DNA from: Sinorhizobium saheli | Lineage (GTDB): Bacteria; Pseudomonadota; Alphaproteobacteria; Rhizobiales; Rhizobiaceae | DNA length: 64,000 nucleotides | Reading direction: 5' to 3' | Assembly: GCF_001651875.1 (NCBI RefSeq) | Contig: NZ_LNQB01000073.1 | Coordinates: forward strand, 310,001-374,000 | Shown: one piece after another, positions 1 to 8,525 of the stretch | Layout: each line of letters opens with the position of its first letter | Numbering within the stretch: position 1 is the first letter of the stretch | Position numbers and translations under genes: made by a program | The notes under the pieces: generated by a model | What the model was told of the DNA's origin: nothing | The model's database searches: none | What the model saw: only the letters and a program-made list of their open reading frames with translations

Positions 1-1114
1 TCACCGAGGAGATGATCTCCTCGGGCGTGCGGTCGCCGGCAAGCATGTAGGTGTTGGTCATGCGCGGCATCGGCACGTGCGCATAGCCCTGGCGACGGCC
101 GTTGCCGGTCGGCTTCATGCCCATCAGGCGGGCATTCTGGCGGTCCTGCATGTAGCCGACGAGCATGCCGTCCTCGATCAGGACATTGTAGCCGGAAGGG
201 GTGCCCTCGTCGTCGATCGAGATCGAGCCGCGCCGCGCCTCGATCGTGCCGTCGTCGACGACGGTGACGCCCTTGGCCGCAACCTGCTCGCCGAGGAGCC
301 CGGCGAAGGCGGACGTCTTCTTGCGGTTGAAATCGCCCTCCAGGCCGTGACCTACGGCTTCGTGCAGCATCACGCCCGGCCAGCCGGAGGCGAGCACGAC
401 GTCCATGGTTCCGGCCGGCGCGTCGATGGCGTCGAGATTGACGAGCGCCTGCCGCAGAGCCTCGTCGGCGCCGCGCTTCCAGTTTTCCTCGGTGATGAAG
501 TCGCCGAAGCCGCGCCGTCCGCCGATGCCGAAGGTCCCGCTCTCCTGCCGGTCGCCCTCGCCGACGACGACCGAGATGTTGAGCCGCGTCATCGGCCGCA
601 CGTCATGGACGCGATGGCCGTCGGCCCTCAGGATGTCCACCACCTGCCAGCTTGCGGAGATCGTCGCGGTCACCTGCCGCACCTTGGGCTCCGTGGCGCG
701 AAGATAGGCGTCGATCTCCTGAAGCAGCGTCACCTTGGTTTCGAAGGCGGGCTCGCCGATCGGGTTCTCGTCGCCATAAAGCTTCTTGTTAGTGCGCTGC
801 GGGGCCGCGGCATAGGAGCCGGAATAGCCGCGCGTCACCTGCCCCACGGCGTCCGCCGCCCGCTTCAGGGCCGCGAGCGACAATTCGCCAGCGTGGGCGT
901 AGCCGACCGCTTCGCCCGCCACTGCCCGCAGGCCGAACCCCTGGTCGGTGTTGAAACTGCCGCCCTTCAGACGGCCGTTGTCGAAGGAGAGCACCTCCGC
1001 CTGCGCATGCTCGAGGAAAAGTTCGCCGTCGTCGGCGCCCGAAAGCGTCTCGGAGAGAACCTTGCGGACCGTCGCCTCGTCCGCATCGAAGAGGCTGATC
1101 AGGTTGGTGTCCAT
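1..1114 (-). CDS. tldD: TldD-family metalloprotease, C-terminus cut by window edge
   Basis: Partner of PmbA/TldE in the cytoplasmic TldD/E protease, which trims unfolded peptides and matures modified peptides. About 371 codons are visible and the reading frame runs off the left edge, so roughly the last 100 residues of a family that is usually about 475-480 aa are missing. The zinc-protease signature HEAVGHGLEGD (HExxxH) is present near residue 250. The start ATG at 1114 gives MDTNLISLFD, a normal TldD beginning. It lies downstream of, and in the same direction as, the YcaQ-like gene, with an 85-nt gap that must hold its own promoter or read-through. I am confident of the family; no lesion is visible in the part present. 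Confidence 0.95.
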   Translation of the reverse strand, partial: MDTNLISLFDADEATVRKVLSETLSGADDGELFLEHAQAEVLSFDNGRLKGGSFNTDQGFGLRAVAGEAVGYAHAGELSLAALKRAADAVGQVTRGYSGSYAAAPQRTNKKLYGDENPIGEPAFETKVTLLQEIDAYLRATEPKVRQVTATISASWQVVDILRADGHRVHDVRPMTRLNISVVVGEGDRQESGTFGIGGRRGFGDFITEENWKRGADEALRQALVNLDAIDAPAGTMDVVLASGWPGVMLHEAVGHGLEGDFNRKKTSAFAGLLGEQVAAKGVTVVDDGTIEARRGSISIDDEGTPSGYNVLIEDGMLVGYMQDRQNARLMGMKPTGNGRRQGYAHVPMPRMTNTYMLAGDRTPEEIISSV

Positions 1115-1199
1115 GGTGCTGCTCCGTGTCGTGAAGGACTATTGGCTCCATTTAGGGAGCGCAACGCGGCAAGCCAAGCAAAAACAGAACATGGACCGG

Positions 1200-2399
1200 T
1201 CAGGAAAGGGCGGCATTCCAGCCTTCGAGCAGATTGACCCTTTCGACGCCGGTGAAGCGGGCGACGCGATCGAGTTCGGCCATGAGCCTTTCCAAACGGC
1301 CGGACGACGCCCTGACCCCCTGCTCCAGCCAGAGCCGTCGCACGTCGAGGCTCCCGCCCTTGCGGTCGGCCTTCATGTCGATGCGGCCGATCAGCCGGTC
1401 GCTCTCCAGCAGCGGGAAGACATAGTAGCCGTATTCGCGCTTGGCTTCCGGGACGAAGACCTCGATGCGGTAGAAGTAATCGAAGAGGCGCTCGGTGCGA
1501 TTGCGGTCCCGCAGCAATGGGTCGAAGGGGCTCAGCACGCGCACCCTGGCGGGCGGATCGGGAATGTCGCCGAGACCGTCCAGGAACCCCGCGAAGGCAT
1601 AGGACGGCCGCGGCTTGCCGCCATTGGCGGACTCGATCACGACGTCCGCGAGCTCGTCGCGATGGGCGGCGACCCAGGCCTTGGCCTCATCGGGCGAGAC
1701 GAGGTCCCAGAAGGCGGCAATCTCGCCGTGCGTGGCGAAGCCCAACCGTTCAAGCGCGCTGCGGCAGGCCCAGTCGACGAAATCCGCATGCGTCACCTCG
1801 CCCTCGAAATGGTGCGGCGGGATGACCCGTTCGGTCAGGTCGTAGACCTTCTGGAAGTTCTCCCGCCGCGCGATCGCCAGCCGGCCCTGCCGCCAGAGCA
1901 CTTCGAGGGCCGTCTTCGACGGATGCCAGTTCCACCAGCCCCCGGACTGGTGACCATCCTCCTTCAGGTCGCGCGACATCACGGCGCCGTTGCTCGCGAT
2001 CCTCTCATAGGTTTCGTCGCAGCTCGCATCGAAGCCATCGCCGCGCCACTTGCGCCAGCGTTCCCGGATCGTCTCGCTCTCCCATTGGAAACGGTGCTTC
2101 CAATAGATGAAGAAGGCGCTCGGAATGATCGAGGCGTCGTGGGTCCAGTGTTCGAAAAGCTCGCCGTCCTTCTCCAGAAGTTCGGCCAGATGCTCGCGCC
2201 GATAGGTCTGGTTGCGTGAAAAGAGGATCTGGTGATGGGCCCGCTCGACCGTGGCGATGCTGTCGACCTGCACGAAACCGATGTCATGGATCAGCCGCAG
2301 CAGCCCCTCCTTGCCGAGCGCGCGGTGCGGCGCGGCCGACAGGCCTTGCTTGGCGAGGAAGATGCGCCGGGCATCGCGGTTGGAGAGCCGAATCGTCAT
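1200..2399 (-). CDS. YcaQ-like winged-helix DNA-binding protein (HTH_42 family)
   Basis: A 399-aa protein of the YcaQ/HTH_42 family, whose E. coli member YcaQ is a DNA glycosylase implicated in interstrand crosslink unhooking. Family hallmarks visible are the N-terminal LSNRDARRIFLAKQGL stretch, a central region rich in Trp/His (FEHWTHDASIIP), and a C-terminal FDPLLRDRNRTERLF motif followed by YYVFPLLESDRLIGRID. The frame stays open upstream to 2471, but I chose the ATG at 2399 because conserved family sequence begins there and the upstream extension is low-complexity. No strong Shine-Dalgarno is visible. It is divergent from bioM. Glycosylase function is inferred from the family only. Confidence 0.85.
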   Translation of the reverse strand: MTIRLSNRDARRIFLAKQGLSAAPHRALGKEGLLRLIHDIGFVQVDSIATVERAHHQILFSRNQTYRREHLAELLEKDGELFEHWTHDASIIPSAFFIYWKHRFQWESETIRERWRKWRGDGFDASCDETYERIASNGAVMSRDLKEDGHQSGGWWNWHPSKTALEVLWRQGRLAIARRENFQKVYDLTERVIPPHHFEGEVTHADFVDWACRSALERLGFATHGEIAAFWDLVSPDEAKAWVAAHRDELADVVIESANGGKPRPSYAFAGFLDGLGDIPDPPARVRVLSPFDPLLRDRNRTERLFDYFYRIEVFVPEAKREYGYYVFPLLESDRLIGRIDMKADRKGGSLDVRRLWLEQGVRASSGRLERLMAELDRVARFTGVERVNLLEGWNAALS

Positions 2400-2470
2400 G
2401 GGTGAAGAGAATAGGCTTTTATTCCCAAATTTCAAATGCAAGCCCAAGGGCAAAGCGCCGTGCAGCCGCA

Positions 2471-2500
2471 TTGCCCTTGCCGATCGACTTGCCCTATAGA
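2471..2500 (+). promoter_or_regulatory. Possible bioMNY promoter
   Basis: TTGCCC at 2471-2476 and TATAGA at 2495-2500, spaced 18 nt, lie 42 nt upstream of the bioM start in the bioM/ycaQ divergent gap. This is a reasonable sigma-70 type match by eye. I looked for a BioR operator (TTATCTATAA type) in this gap and did not find one. Confidence 0.35.
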
Positions 2501-2541
2501 GCGAGCGCTGGAGACGAGCACGAACGCGCGAGGAACAAGGA

Positions 2542-3222
2542 TTGGATATCCGCTTTACCGATTGCTCGGTCAGTTTCGGGGAAAGGGTCGCGCTTCATCC
2601 CGTGACGTTGGCCCTCGACGAGCGGCGGATCGGCATCATCGGCCTCAACGGCTCCGGCAAGACGACGTTCGCGCGGCTGATCAACGGGCTCGTCAAGCCG
2701 AGCACGGGCCATGTGAAGGTCAACGGGCTCGACACGGTCGCGGACGGCCGGGCCGTGCTCGCTGAAGCCGGCTTCATCTTCCAGAACCCGCAGCACCAGT
2801 TGATCATGCCGATCGTCGCCGACGACATCGCCTTCGGCCTCAAGAATCGCGGGCTGCCCGTCCATGAGATCTCCTCGCGCACGGAGGCGGTGCTGGCGCG
2901 CTTCGGGGTCAGCCATCTCGCGAGACGGCGGGTGCATGAGCTTTCCGGCGGCGAGACGCAGCTCGTCGCCATGGCGAGCGTCGTCGTCACCGGGCCGAAG
3001 ATCCTGATTCTCGACGAGCCGACCAACCAGCTCGACCTGCGCAACCGGCGCATGGTCGCCGATACCATCGAGGCACTCGAAGAGGACACGATCGTCATCA
3101 CCCATGATCTGGGCCTCGTCGAAGGCGTCGAGCGGCTGCTGCTCTTTCATGAGGGGCGCCTCATCGCCGACGGGAAACCGGACGAGACCGTCCGATGCTA
3201 TCACGAGGTCGCCGGATGCTGA
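2542..3222 (+). CDS. bioM: Biotin ECF transporter ATPase BioM
   Basis: Cytoplasmic ATP-binding subunit of the BioMNY energy-coupling-factor biotin importer. The 226-aa protein has Walker A GLNGSGKTT (residues 34-42), a Q-loop near FQNPQHQ, the ABC signature LSGGE and Walker B ILILDEPTN with a following D-loop, so it looks catalytically complete. The start is TTG at 2542, preceded by AGGA at 2531-2534 (7-nt spacing); no better in-frame ATG precedes Walker A. It overlaps bioN by 7 nt, consistent with translational coupling. The combination with bioN and bioY downstream makes the biotin assignment strong; ATPase sequence alone would only say ECF/cobalt-type. Confidence 0.95.
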   Translation: MDIRFTDCSVSFGERVALHPVTLALDERRIGIIGLNGSGKTTFARLINGLVKPSTGHVKVNGLDTVADGRAVLAEAGFIFQNPQHQLIMPIVADDIAFGLKNRGLPVHEISSRTEAVLARFGVSHLARRRVHELSGGETQLVAMASVVVTGPKILILDEPTNQLDLRNRRMVADTIEALEEDTIVITHDLGLVEGVERLLLFHEGRLIADGKPDETVRCYHEVAGC

Positions 3223-3821
3223 CGAGCCTCTATGTCGAGGGACGAAGCTGGTTTCACCGCGTGCCGGTGCGGGCCAAGCTGGTCGCGCTGCTGCTGGCGA
3301 GCATCGCCCTCTTTGCGACGGACTCGCCCCTTCCGCTGCTGGCCGCCTTCCTCCTCGCCGGCGGGCTCTATCTCTCGCTCGGCCTGACGCTTCGGCAGGC
3401 CTTTGCGCGGGTCGGCTTCGTATTCTTCACCATTCTCGTCCTTGCCGCCGTCAATCTCTTCCTCATTCCTCTGCCGCAGGTCCTCGCCCTCGCCCTGCGC
3501 CTCACGGCGCTCGTGCTCCTTGCCGCCGCCGTGACCGCGACGACGACGATCGGCGCCTTCATGGACGAGGTGACGGTCCTTCTGAAACCGTTCGAGCGCC
3601 TGGGCCTCGTCAGGGCGGCGGATGTCAGCCTGGCGCTTGGGCTTGTGCTGCGCTTCGTTCCCGATATCTTCGCCCGCTATCAGGCGATCAGCGAAGCGCA
3701 CCGCGCCCGCGGGCTTCCCGTCCGGCCGCTGACGATCATCGGGCCGCTGATCATCCTGACATTGAAAGATGCGGATACGATCGCCGCCGCCATTGACGCC
3801 CGCGGATTTCGCCGGCAATAA
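3216..3821 (+). CDS. bioN: Biotin ECF transporter transmembrane subunit BioN
   Basis: The 201-aa T-component (EcfT family) that couples BioM ATP hydrolysis to the substrate-binding BioY. Several hydrophobic helices are visible (for example LVALLLASIALFA and LVLRFVPDIF), and both coupling Ala-Arg-Gly motifs are present near the C-terminus, in AHRARGLP and IDARGF. The frame is open from 3195, but ATG 3216 is preferred because it overlaps the bioM stop (3220-3222) and has GAGG at 3204-3207. Middle gene of bioMNY. Confidence 0.93.
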   Translation: MLTSLYVEGRSWFHRVPVRAKLVALLLASIALFATDSPLPLLAAFLLAGGLYLSLGLTLRQAFARVGFVFFTILVLAAVNLFLIPLPQVLALALRLTALVLLAAAVTATTTIGAFMDEVTVLLKPFERLGLVRAADVSLALGLVLRFVPDIFARYQAISEAHRARGLPVRPLTIIGPLIILTLKDADTIAAAIDARGFRRQ

Positions 3822-3851
3822 ATTCGCGACCGCTAATAAAGGTAGGACCCC

Positions 3852-4415
3852 ATGAACACCAGAGACCTCGTCCTCGTTGCGCTGTTTGCCGCAATCGTCG
3901 TCGTGCTCGGCTTTATTCCCCCGATCACGCTCGGCTTCATCCCGGTTCCGATCACGGCGCAATCCATGGGCGTCATGCTCGCGGGCTGCATCATCGGCGC
4001 GAAGCGCGGCGCGCTTTCCTTCCTGCTCGTCATCCTGCTGGTCGCGATCGGCCTGCCGGTGCTCTCCGGCGGCCGTGGCGGGCTTGCAGTGCTGGCCGGC
4101 CCCTCCGGCGGCTTCATCCTCGGCTGGGCGATCGCAGCCTTCGCCACCGGCCTCATCGCCGAGTGTTTCGTGCGCGCTCAGAATTCGGAGGGACGCCAGT
4201 TCGCCGGCTTCTTCCTCGCCTCCGTGATCGGCGGCATCGTCGTGCTCTATGCGATCGGCGTTCCCTGGCTTTCGGCCGTTACCGGCACGCCGCTCGCGGC
4301 CGCCGCAACCGGCTCGCTCGCCTTCATCCCAGGCGACCTCATGAAGGCGGCGATCGCGACGCTCGCCGCCCGTGCGGTCTATGCGGGCTACCCGCTGCTG
4401 CCGGCCCGCGCCTGA
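3852..4415 (+). CDS. bioY: Biotin transporter substrate-binding subunit BioY
   Basis: The 187-aa integral membrane S-component that binds biotin and works alone or with BioMN. About six hydrophobic segments are visible, starting LVLVALFAAIVVVLGF. The family glycine-rich signature GGRGGLAVLAGPSGG lies near residue 75-90, with an ITAQ motif near residue 37 typical of BioY. It follows bioN after 30 nt with a GGTAGG ribosome site before ATG 3852, and is followed after only 4 nt by the acyl-CoA ligase, so all five genes 2542-7090 look like one transcript. Confidence 0.94.
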   Translation: MNTRDLVLVALFAAIVVVLGFIPPITLGFIPVPITAQSMGVMLAGCIIGAKRGALSFLLVILLVAIGLPVLSGGRGGLAVLAGPSGGFILGWAIAAFATGLIAECFVRAQNSEGRQFAGFFLASVIGGIVVLYAIGVPWLSAVTGTPLAAAATGSLAFIPGDLMKAAIATLAARAVYAGYPLLPARA

Positions 4416-4419
4416 GGCG

Positions 4420-5913
4420 ATGCCGCTCACCGCAGCGATCAAGCATCATGCGGGCGAACGCCCGGATTGCCCGGCCTTCCGCATGGAGGGCCGGGTTTTC
4501 ACGTTTGCGGAGCTTGCCGAAGAGGCCGGCCGCATCCTCCATGCGATCGAACGATCAGCGGAGGAAGCGACGCGGGCGAGCGTCCTTGCCGGTCGCACGC
4601 GCCTGGTCGCGATCGAAACCGGCAATCATCCGCTCTTCGCCGCCGCCTTTCTCGCCGCGACAGCGGCGGGCAATTGCGCCGCACTCATCGATCCGCACCT
4701 GCCGGAAGGGACGCGCCGACGGATGAAGGCGCAGTTGCAGCCCGAGATCGTCCTCCGCGCCGACGGCGACCACCTGCTGCTCGACGTCCCGTCGGCGGAA
4801 CGGACATATTCGCTCGATGCTTTCGAGGGCTCCTCCGCCCTTCGCGTCGGCAAGGACGCCGAACCCTTCCTCGTCGTCTTCACCTCCGGCACGACCGGCG
4901 AGCCGAAGGCGATCATCCGCGACCGCAGGTCCTGGCGCGCGAGCCTCGAAGCCGGGCGGCGTTTTTTCGGGATCGAGCCGGAATTGAGCACCTACGCGCC
5001 CGGACCACTGGCGCACGGCCTGACGCTTTATGCGCTGGCCGAAACCTTGGCGGTCGGAGCCGAGTTCATCGCTGCCCGCCATTTCGAGGCGCATGATGCC
5101 CTGGCGACGATTGCGGGCATAGGCGCAACGCGGCTGGTGCTGGTGCCGACGATGCTCAGGCGGCTGTGCGAAGAGGCTGGAAGCACAGCATCGCGCTCGG
5201 TCGAGAAGATCACGGTCGCCGGTGCCAAGCTTACGCCGGCGGACCGCGAGGCGGCGGACCGCGCCTTTCCCTCAAGCGAGGTCACGGAATATTACGGCGC
5301 GTCGGAACTCGGCTTCATCACCGTCGCCGGCGCCGGCGGCGACCCTTCGCCGACCGCCGTCGGCAAGCCATTCCCGGGCGTTCGCGTGGCGATCCTCGAC
5401 GATCAGGGCCGCGACCTTGCGCCAGGGGAGACCGGAACGATCTTCGTCGAAAGCGCGCTGACGTCGGACGGCTATATCGCCGGTAGCGACGGGGCCGGGT
5501 TTCGCCGCGAAGGCAATCTTGCCACCGTCGGCGATCTCGGATTTCTCGATGCGGACGGCACGCTGCATCTCCTCGGCCGCGCCGGCGGCATGGTGCTCTC
5601 CGGCGGCAACAACATCTATCCGTCCGAAGTCGAGGCCGTGATCCTCGCCGTCACCGGGGTGCGCGCCGCCCTGGTCTTCGGCCTTGACCATCCCGATCTC
5701 GGCAGCGAACTTGCGGCGGTGATCCAGCCGACCGGCACGTTCGACCGCGCGGCGCTGCTACGCCACCTTGCCGCCGCCCTGCCGCGCTACAAGCATCCGC
5801 GCAGGATCTGGCTCTGCCGGCAGATGCCGATGACCGCCTCGGGCAAGGTCGCGGCAAAGGAGCTCCGGCAATGGATCGCGGAGGAGAACGGTGCCCTTGA
5901 ACGCCTTGTCTGA
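4420..5913 (+). CDS. AMP-forming acyl-CoA ligase in the biotin transport operon
   Basis: ANL-superfamily adenylating enzyme of 497 aa that would activate a carboxylic acid to its CoA thioester. Visible motifs: the ATP-binding loop FTSGTTGEPKA, the YYGASELG aromatic/acidic motif, the hinge region LGRAGGMVLSGGNNIYPSE, and the C-terminal catalytic Lys in TASGKVAAKEL. Start ATG 4420 sits 4 nt after the bioY stop; the open frame to 4372 lies inside bioY and is ignored. It overlaps the thiolase by 23 nt. The substrate is unknown. The operon suggests a biotin-related, pimelate or other medium-chain acid, but that is inference. Confidence 0.88.
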   Translation: MPLTAAIKHHAGERPDCPAFRMEGRVFTFAELAEEAGRILHAIERSAEEATRASVLAGRTRLVAIETGNHPLFAAAFLAATAAGNCAALIDPHLPEGTRRRMKAQLQPEIVLRADGDHLLLDVPSAERTYSLDAFEGSSALRVGKDAEPFLVVFTSGTTGEPKAIIRDRRSWRASLEAGRRFFGIEPELSTYAPGPLAHGLTLYALAETLAVGAEFIAARHFEAHDALATIAGIGATRLVLVPTMLRRLCEEAGSTASRSVEKITVAGAKLTPADREAADRAFPSSEVTEYYGASELGFITVAGAGGDPSPTAVGKPFPGVRVAILDDQGRDLAPGETGTIFVESALTSDGYIAGSDGAGFRREGNLATVGDLGFLDADGTLHLLGRAGGMVLSGGNNIYPSEVEAVILAVTGVRAALVFGLDHPDLGSELAAVIQPTGTFDRAALLRHLAAALPRYKHPRRIWLCRQMPMTASGKVAAKELRQWIAEENGALERLV

Positions 5914-7090
5914 TCCGCCTCGAATACCGGTCATCATCGCCGCCCTTCGCACGCCGATCGGCCGCGTCGGCGGCAGCCTCGCCGCAATCGAGCCGGCAAG
6001 CCTTGCCGCCCTCCTGATCGAAAGGATTGTCGCCGACAGCGGCGTCGCGCGGGCCGAGGTCGACGACGTGCTCGTCGGCAATGCCGCCAACAGCGCCGGC
6101 AACCTCGCGCGCCTCGCGGCGCTCGAGGCCCGCCTTCCCGTCTCCGTCCCCGGCGTGACGGTCGATCGCCAGTGCGGCTCGGGGCTCGAGGCGATCGTGC
6201 TTGCGGCGCGGCTGATCCAGGCGGGCGCGGGCCGGTTCTATCTTGCCGGCGGCACCGAGAGCGCCAGCCGCGCCCATCTCCGGCTTCGGCCGCCGCTTGA
6301 ACGCGGCGGACAGCCGCAACCCGTCAGCCGCGCACGGATGGCGCCCGATTCCATTGGCGATCCGGATATGGGCGTCGCTGCCGAAAACGTCGCTTCGGCC
6401 TGCGGCCTCTCCCGCGAGCGGCAGGACCGGTTTGCCCTCGAAAGCCATCGCCGCGCCGTGGCGGCCGAGACGGCGGGCCGGTTCGCGCGCGAGATCGTCG
6501 CCGTGCGGACAGCCGCAGGTGCGGTGAGCAAGGACGAATGCCCGCGCGCGAACGCCTCGGCGGAGACCCTCGCGCGGCTGAAGCCGGTTTTCGTGAGGGA
6601 CGGCACCGTCACGGCCGGCAACGCCTGCCCGATCAATGATGGTGCGGCCATGGTGCTGGTGACCTCGCTCGCCGAGGCGCGCCGGCTCGGTGTTCCCTTC
6701 GCGCTTCAATTCATCGACGCCGCGACGGCCGGGGTCGATCCGAACCTGCTCGGGCTCGGCCCCGTCCCTGCGATGGCGAAGCTGCGGTCGCGCAATCCGG
6801 CGCTCGACCTCGCCGCCGTCGATTTCATCGAATTCAACGAGGCCTTCGCCTCGCAGGTTCTCGGCAGCCTCGACCGGCTCGGAATTTCGCCGGCCTGCGT
6901 CAATCGCGACGGCGGGGCGATCGCGCTCGGCCATCCCTACGGCGCTTCCGGCGCCATCCTCGTCGTCCGGCTGTTTTCGCAGATGCTTGCGGCCGGATCG
7001 GACAGCGAAGCCCTGGCGATGATGGGTATCGGCGGCGGCATGGGAATCGTCGCCCATTTCCGCAGCCTGAGGCCGGATCAGCCCGCGTAG
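5891..7090 (+). CDS. Thiolase-family protein lacking the C-terminal catalytic Cys
   Basis: Thiolase superfamily protein of 399 aa. The nucleophile region DRQCGSGLEA, the NEAFA motif and the GHPYGASGA histidine motif are intact. The third signature, normally CxGGGxG and supplying the second catalytic Cys, reads GIGGGMG here (codon GGT at about 7025), so that Cys is replaced by Gly. The start is GTG 5891 with GAGGAG just upstream, inside the ligase 3' end (23-nt overlap). It may be a specialised thiolase, an SCP2/PaaJ-like variant or a protein with reduced Claisen activity. It is convergent with the thioesterase, overlapping by 13 nt at the 3' ends. Confidence 0.87.
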   Translation: MPLNALSDPPRIPVIIAALRTPIGRVGGSLAAIEPASLAALLIERIVADSGVARAEVDDVLVGNAANSAGNLARLAALEARLPVSVPGVTVDRQCGSGLEAIVLAARLIQAGAGRFYLAGGTESASRAHLRLRPPLERGGQPQPVSRARMAPDSIGDPDMGVAAENVASACGLSRERQDRFALESHRRAVAAETAGRFAREIVAVRTAAGAVSKDECPRANASAETLARLKPVFVRDGTVTAGNACPINDGAAMVLVTSLAEARRLGVPFALQFIDAATAGVDPNLLGLGPVPAMAKLRSRNPALDLAAVDFIEFNEAFASQVLGSLDRLGISPACVNRDGGAIALGHPYGASGAILVVRLFSQMLAAGSDSEALAMMGIGGGMGIVAHFRSLRPDQPA

Positions 7091-7479
7091 GCGGCAAGCC
7101 ATTCCCGCGTGGCGACGGGCAGCGGCACCGGCTGATGACGAGCGGGATCGACCGCCACCCAGACAATCTCGACCTCCGCCGAAAGCCGGCTCCCGGTCTC
7201 GACGGTGACGGCGAAGCTCACCGAACTGCCGCCGATCTTCGCGACGCTGACGGTGAAGCGCGCCGGTTCGTCGAAGCGCAAGCCGCGGTGGAAGACGCAG
7301 GACGAGCGGCGGACGAGATAGGCGGGCTCGTTCGCCACCGCCGGCCGATGTCGCCAGAGATTGCCGAGCGCCGCCTCGGCATGCGCGTAGTAGGCCGCAT
7401 TGTGCATGTGGCCGTGCATGTCTATATCGCGAAACGGAATGCGAATTTCCGTGACGTTTTCCCGCTCCAGGCCGCCCAT
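7078..7479 (-). CDS. Hotdog-fold acyl-CoA thioesterase
   Basis: A 133-aa protein of the 4-hydroxybenzoyl-CoA thioesterase (YbgC-like) family, predicted to hydrolyse acyl-CoA esters in the cytoplasm. The catalytic-loop signature is visible as RDIDMHGHMHNAAYY, with the essential Asp and the glycine-His-Asn pattern of the family. GGGAG precedes ATG 7479. It is convergent with the thiolase (overlapping stops) and divergent from the MDR reductase gene with only 11 nt between the two start codons. Its substrate may relate to the adjacent ligase/thiolase products; that is inference. Confidence 0.85.
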   Translation of the reverse strand: MGGLERENVTEIRIPFRDIDMHGHMHNAAYYAHAEAALGNLWRHRPAVANEPAYLVRRSSCVFHRGLRFDEPARFTVSVAKIGGSSVSFAVTVETGSRLSAEVEIVWVAVDPARHQPVPLPVATREWLAAYAG

Positions 7480-7490
7480 GCGAGACTCCC

Positions 7491-8462
7491 ATGATGCGCT
7501 CCACCCTCGTTAGACAGTTTGGCGATCCCCGGCAAGTCATCGAACTCGTGGACGCCGAGCGCGTCGCGCCCGGCGCCGGCGAGGTCGAGGTGGAAATATC
7601 GCTCGCGGCGGTCAATCCGTCGGACCTCATTCCCGTGACGGGCGCCTACAGCGCGCGCACGAGCCTGCCTTTCGTCCCCGGATTCGAGGGCGTCGGCATC
7701 GTCCGGCGCGTCGGTCCGGATGTGCGCGGCCTTGCAGAGGGAGACCGCGTCATTCCGATCGGCGCGAGCGGCCTGTGGCAGCAATTCCTCCTGCGCCCGG
7801 CCGAATGGTGCTTTCGCGTGCCGGACGATATCGGAGACGAGCAGGCGGCGATGAGCTATGTCAATCCGCTGACGGCGCTCCGGCTCGTCGAGGCCCTGCG
7901 CGAGCATTTCGGTTCGCTCAAGGGTTTGAGCGCCGCTGTGACGGCCGCGGGTTCGGCGATCGGCGGCATGCTGATGAAGCTGCTCGCGCTCGAGGGGATG
8001 GTGCCGACGGCCATCCTGCGCAGCGATAAAAGCCGCATCCGCCTCGGCGGCGCGCAGCGGATCATCGTGACCGATGGCGGCAATCTTCCGACCGAGACCC
8101 GCTTCGACGCGGTGCTCGATGCCGTCGGCGGCCCGCTCGCGGGCGCACTGATCGAGCGGTCCGTCCGTCCGGGCGGGACCTTCATCCAGTACGGAGCCTT
8201 GAGCGGCATGGCCGTGCCGCAGGCCGCGATCGCCGCCCGCCCCGATGTCCGCTTCGCCTTCCTGTGGCTCAGAACCTGGGTGCATTCCGCCGGCCGCGAT
8301 GCGCTGCAGGCGGGCTTCTCTCGCAGCTTCACCGGCCTGCGCGACGGGCTCTTCAAGAGCCCGGTGGCGGCGATCTATCCCCTGAGCAGGCTTGCCGAAG
8401 CGCTCGCGCACCAGTCCGATCCACGCCGCGACGGCAAGATCCTGATCGATCCGCGCTGTTGA
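7491..8462 (+). CDS. Zinc-independent MDR oxidoreductase (enoyl-thioester reductase/quinone reductase type)
   Basis: A 323-aa NAD(P)H-dependent medium-chain dehydrogenase/reductase. The GroES-like N-terminal domain has PGFEGVGIV and GDRVIPIG; the Rossmann domain has TAAGSAIGG instead of the classic GxGxxG. Cys/His ligands for catalytic zinc are absent, placing it with enoyl-thioester or quinone reductases rather than alcohol dehydrogenases. It ends GKILIDPRC, typical of the family. Start ATG 7491 (or the adjacent ATG 7494) lacks an obvious ribosome site and faces the thioesterase start across 11 nt. Physiological substrate unknown. Confidence 0.85.
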   Translation: MMRSTLVRQFGDPRQVIELVDAERVAPGAGEVEVEISLAAVNPSDLIPVTGAYSARTSLPFVPGFEGVGIVRRVGPDVRGLAEGDRVIPIGASGLWQQFLLRPAEWCFRVPDDIGDEQAAMSYVNPLTALRLVEALREHFGSLKGLSAAVTAAGSAIGGMLMKLLALEGMVPTAILRSDKSRIRLGGAQRIIVTDGGNLPTETRFDAVLDAVGGPLAGALIERSVRPGGTFIQYGALSGMAVPQAAIAARPDVRFAFLWLRTWVHSAGRDALQAGFSRSFTGLRDGLFKSPVAAIYPLSRLAEALAHQSDPRRDGKILIDPRC

Positions 8463-8525
8463 AATCGCCATTTTCTCGGGTTCCCGCCATGGATTTCGGC
8501 GGCGGCGCGCACTAGCTTTCCGCGA

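Noticed and set aside
77-1237. 386-aa open frame on the plus strand
   Set aside because: Antisense shadow of tldD; no recognisable protein, while the minus-strand frame has HExxxH and other TldD motifs.
2400-2541. BioR operator upstream of bioM
   Set aside because: No TTATCTATAA-type palindrome; CTATAG occurs, but only as part of the -10 region.
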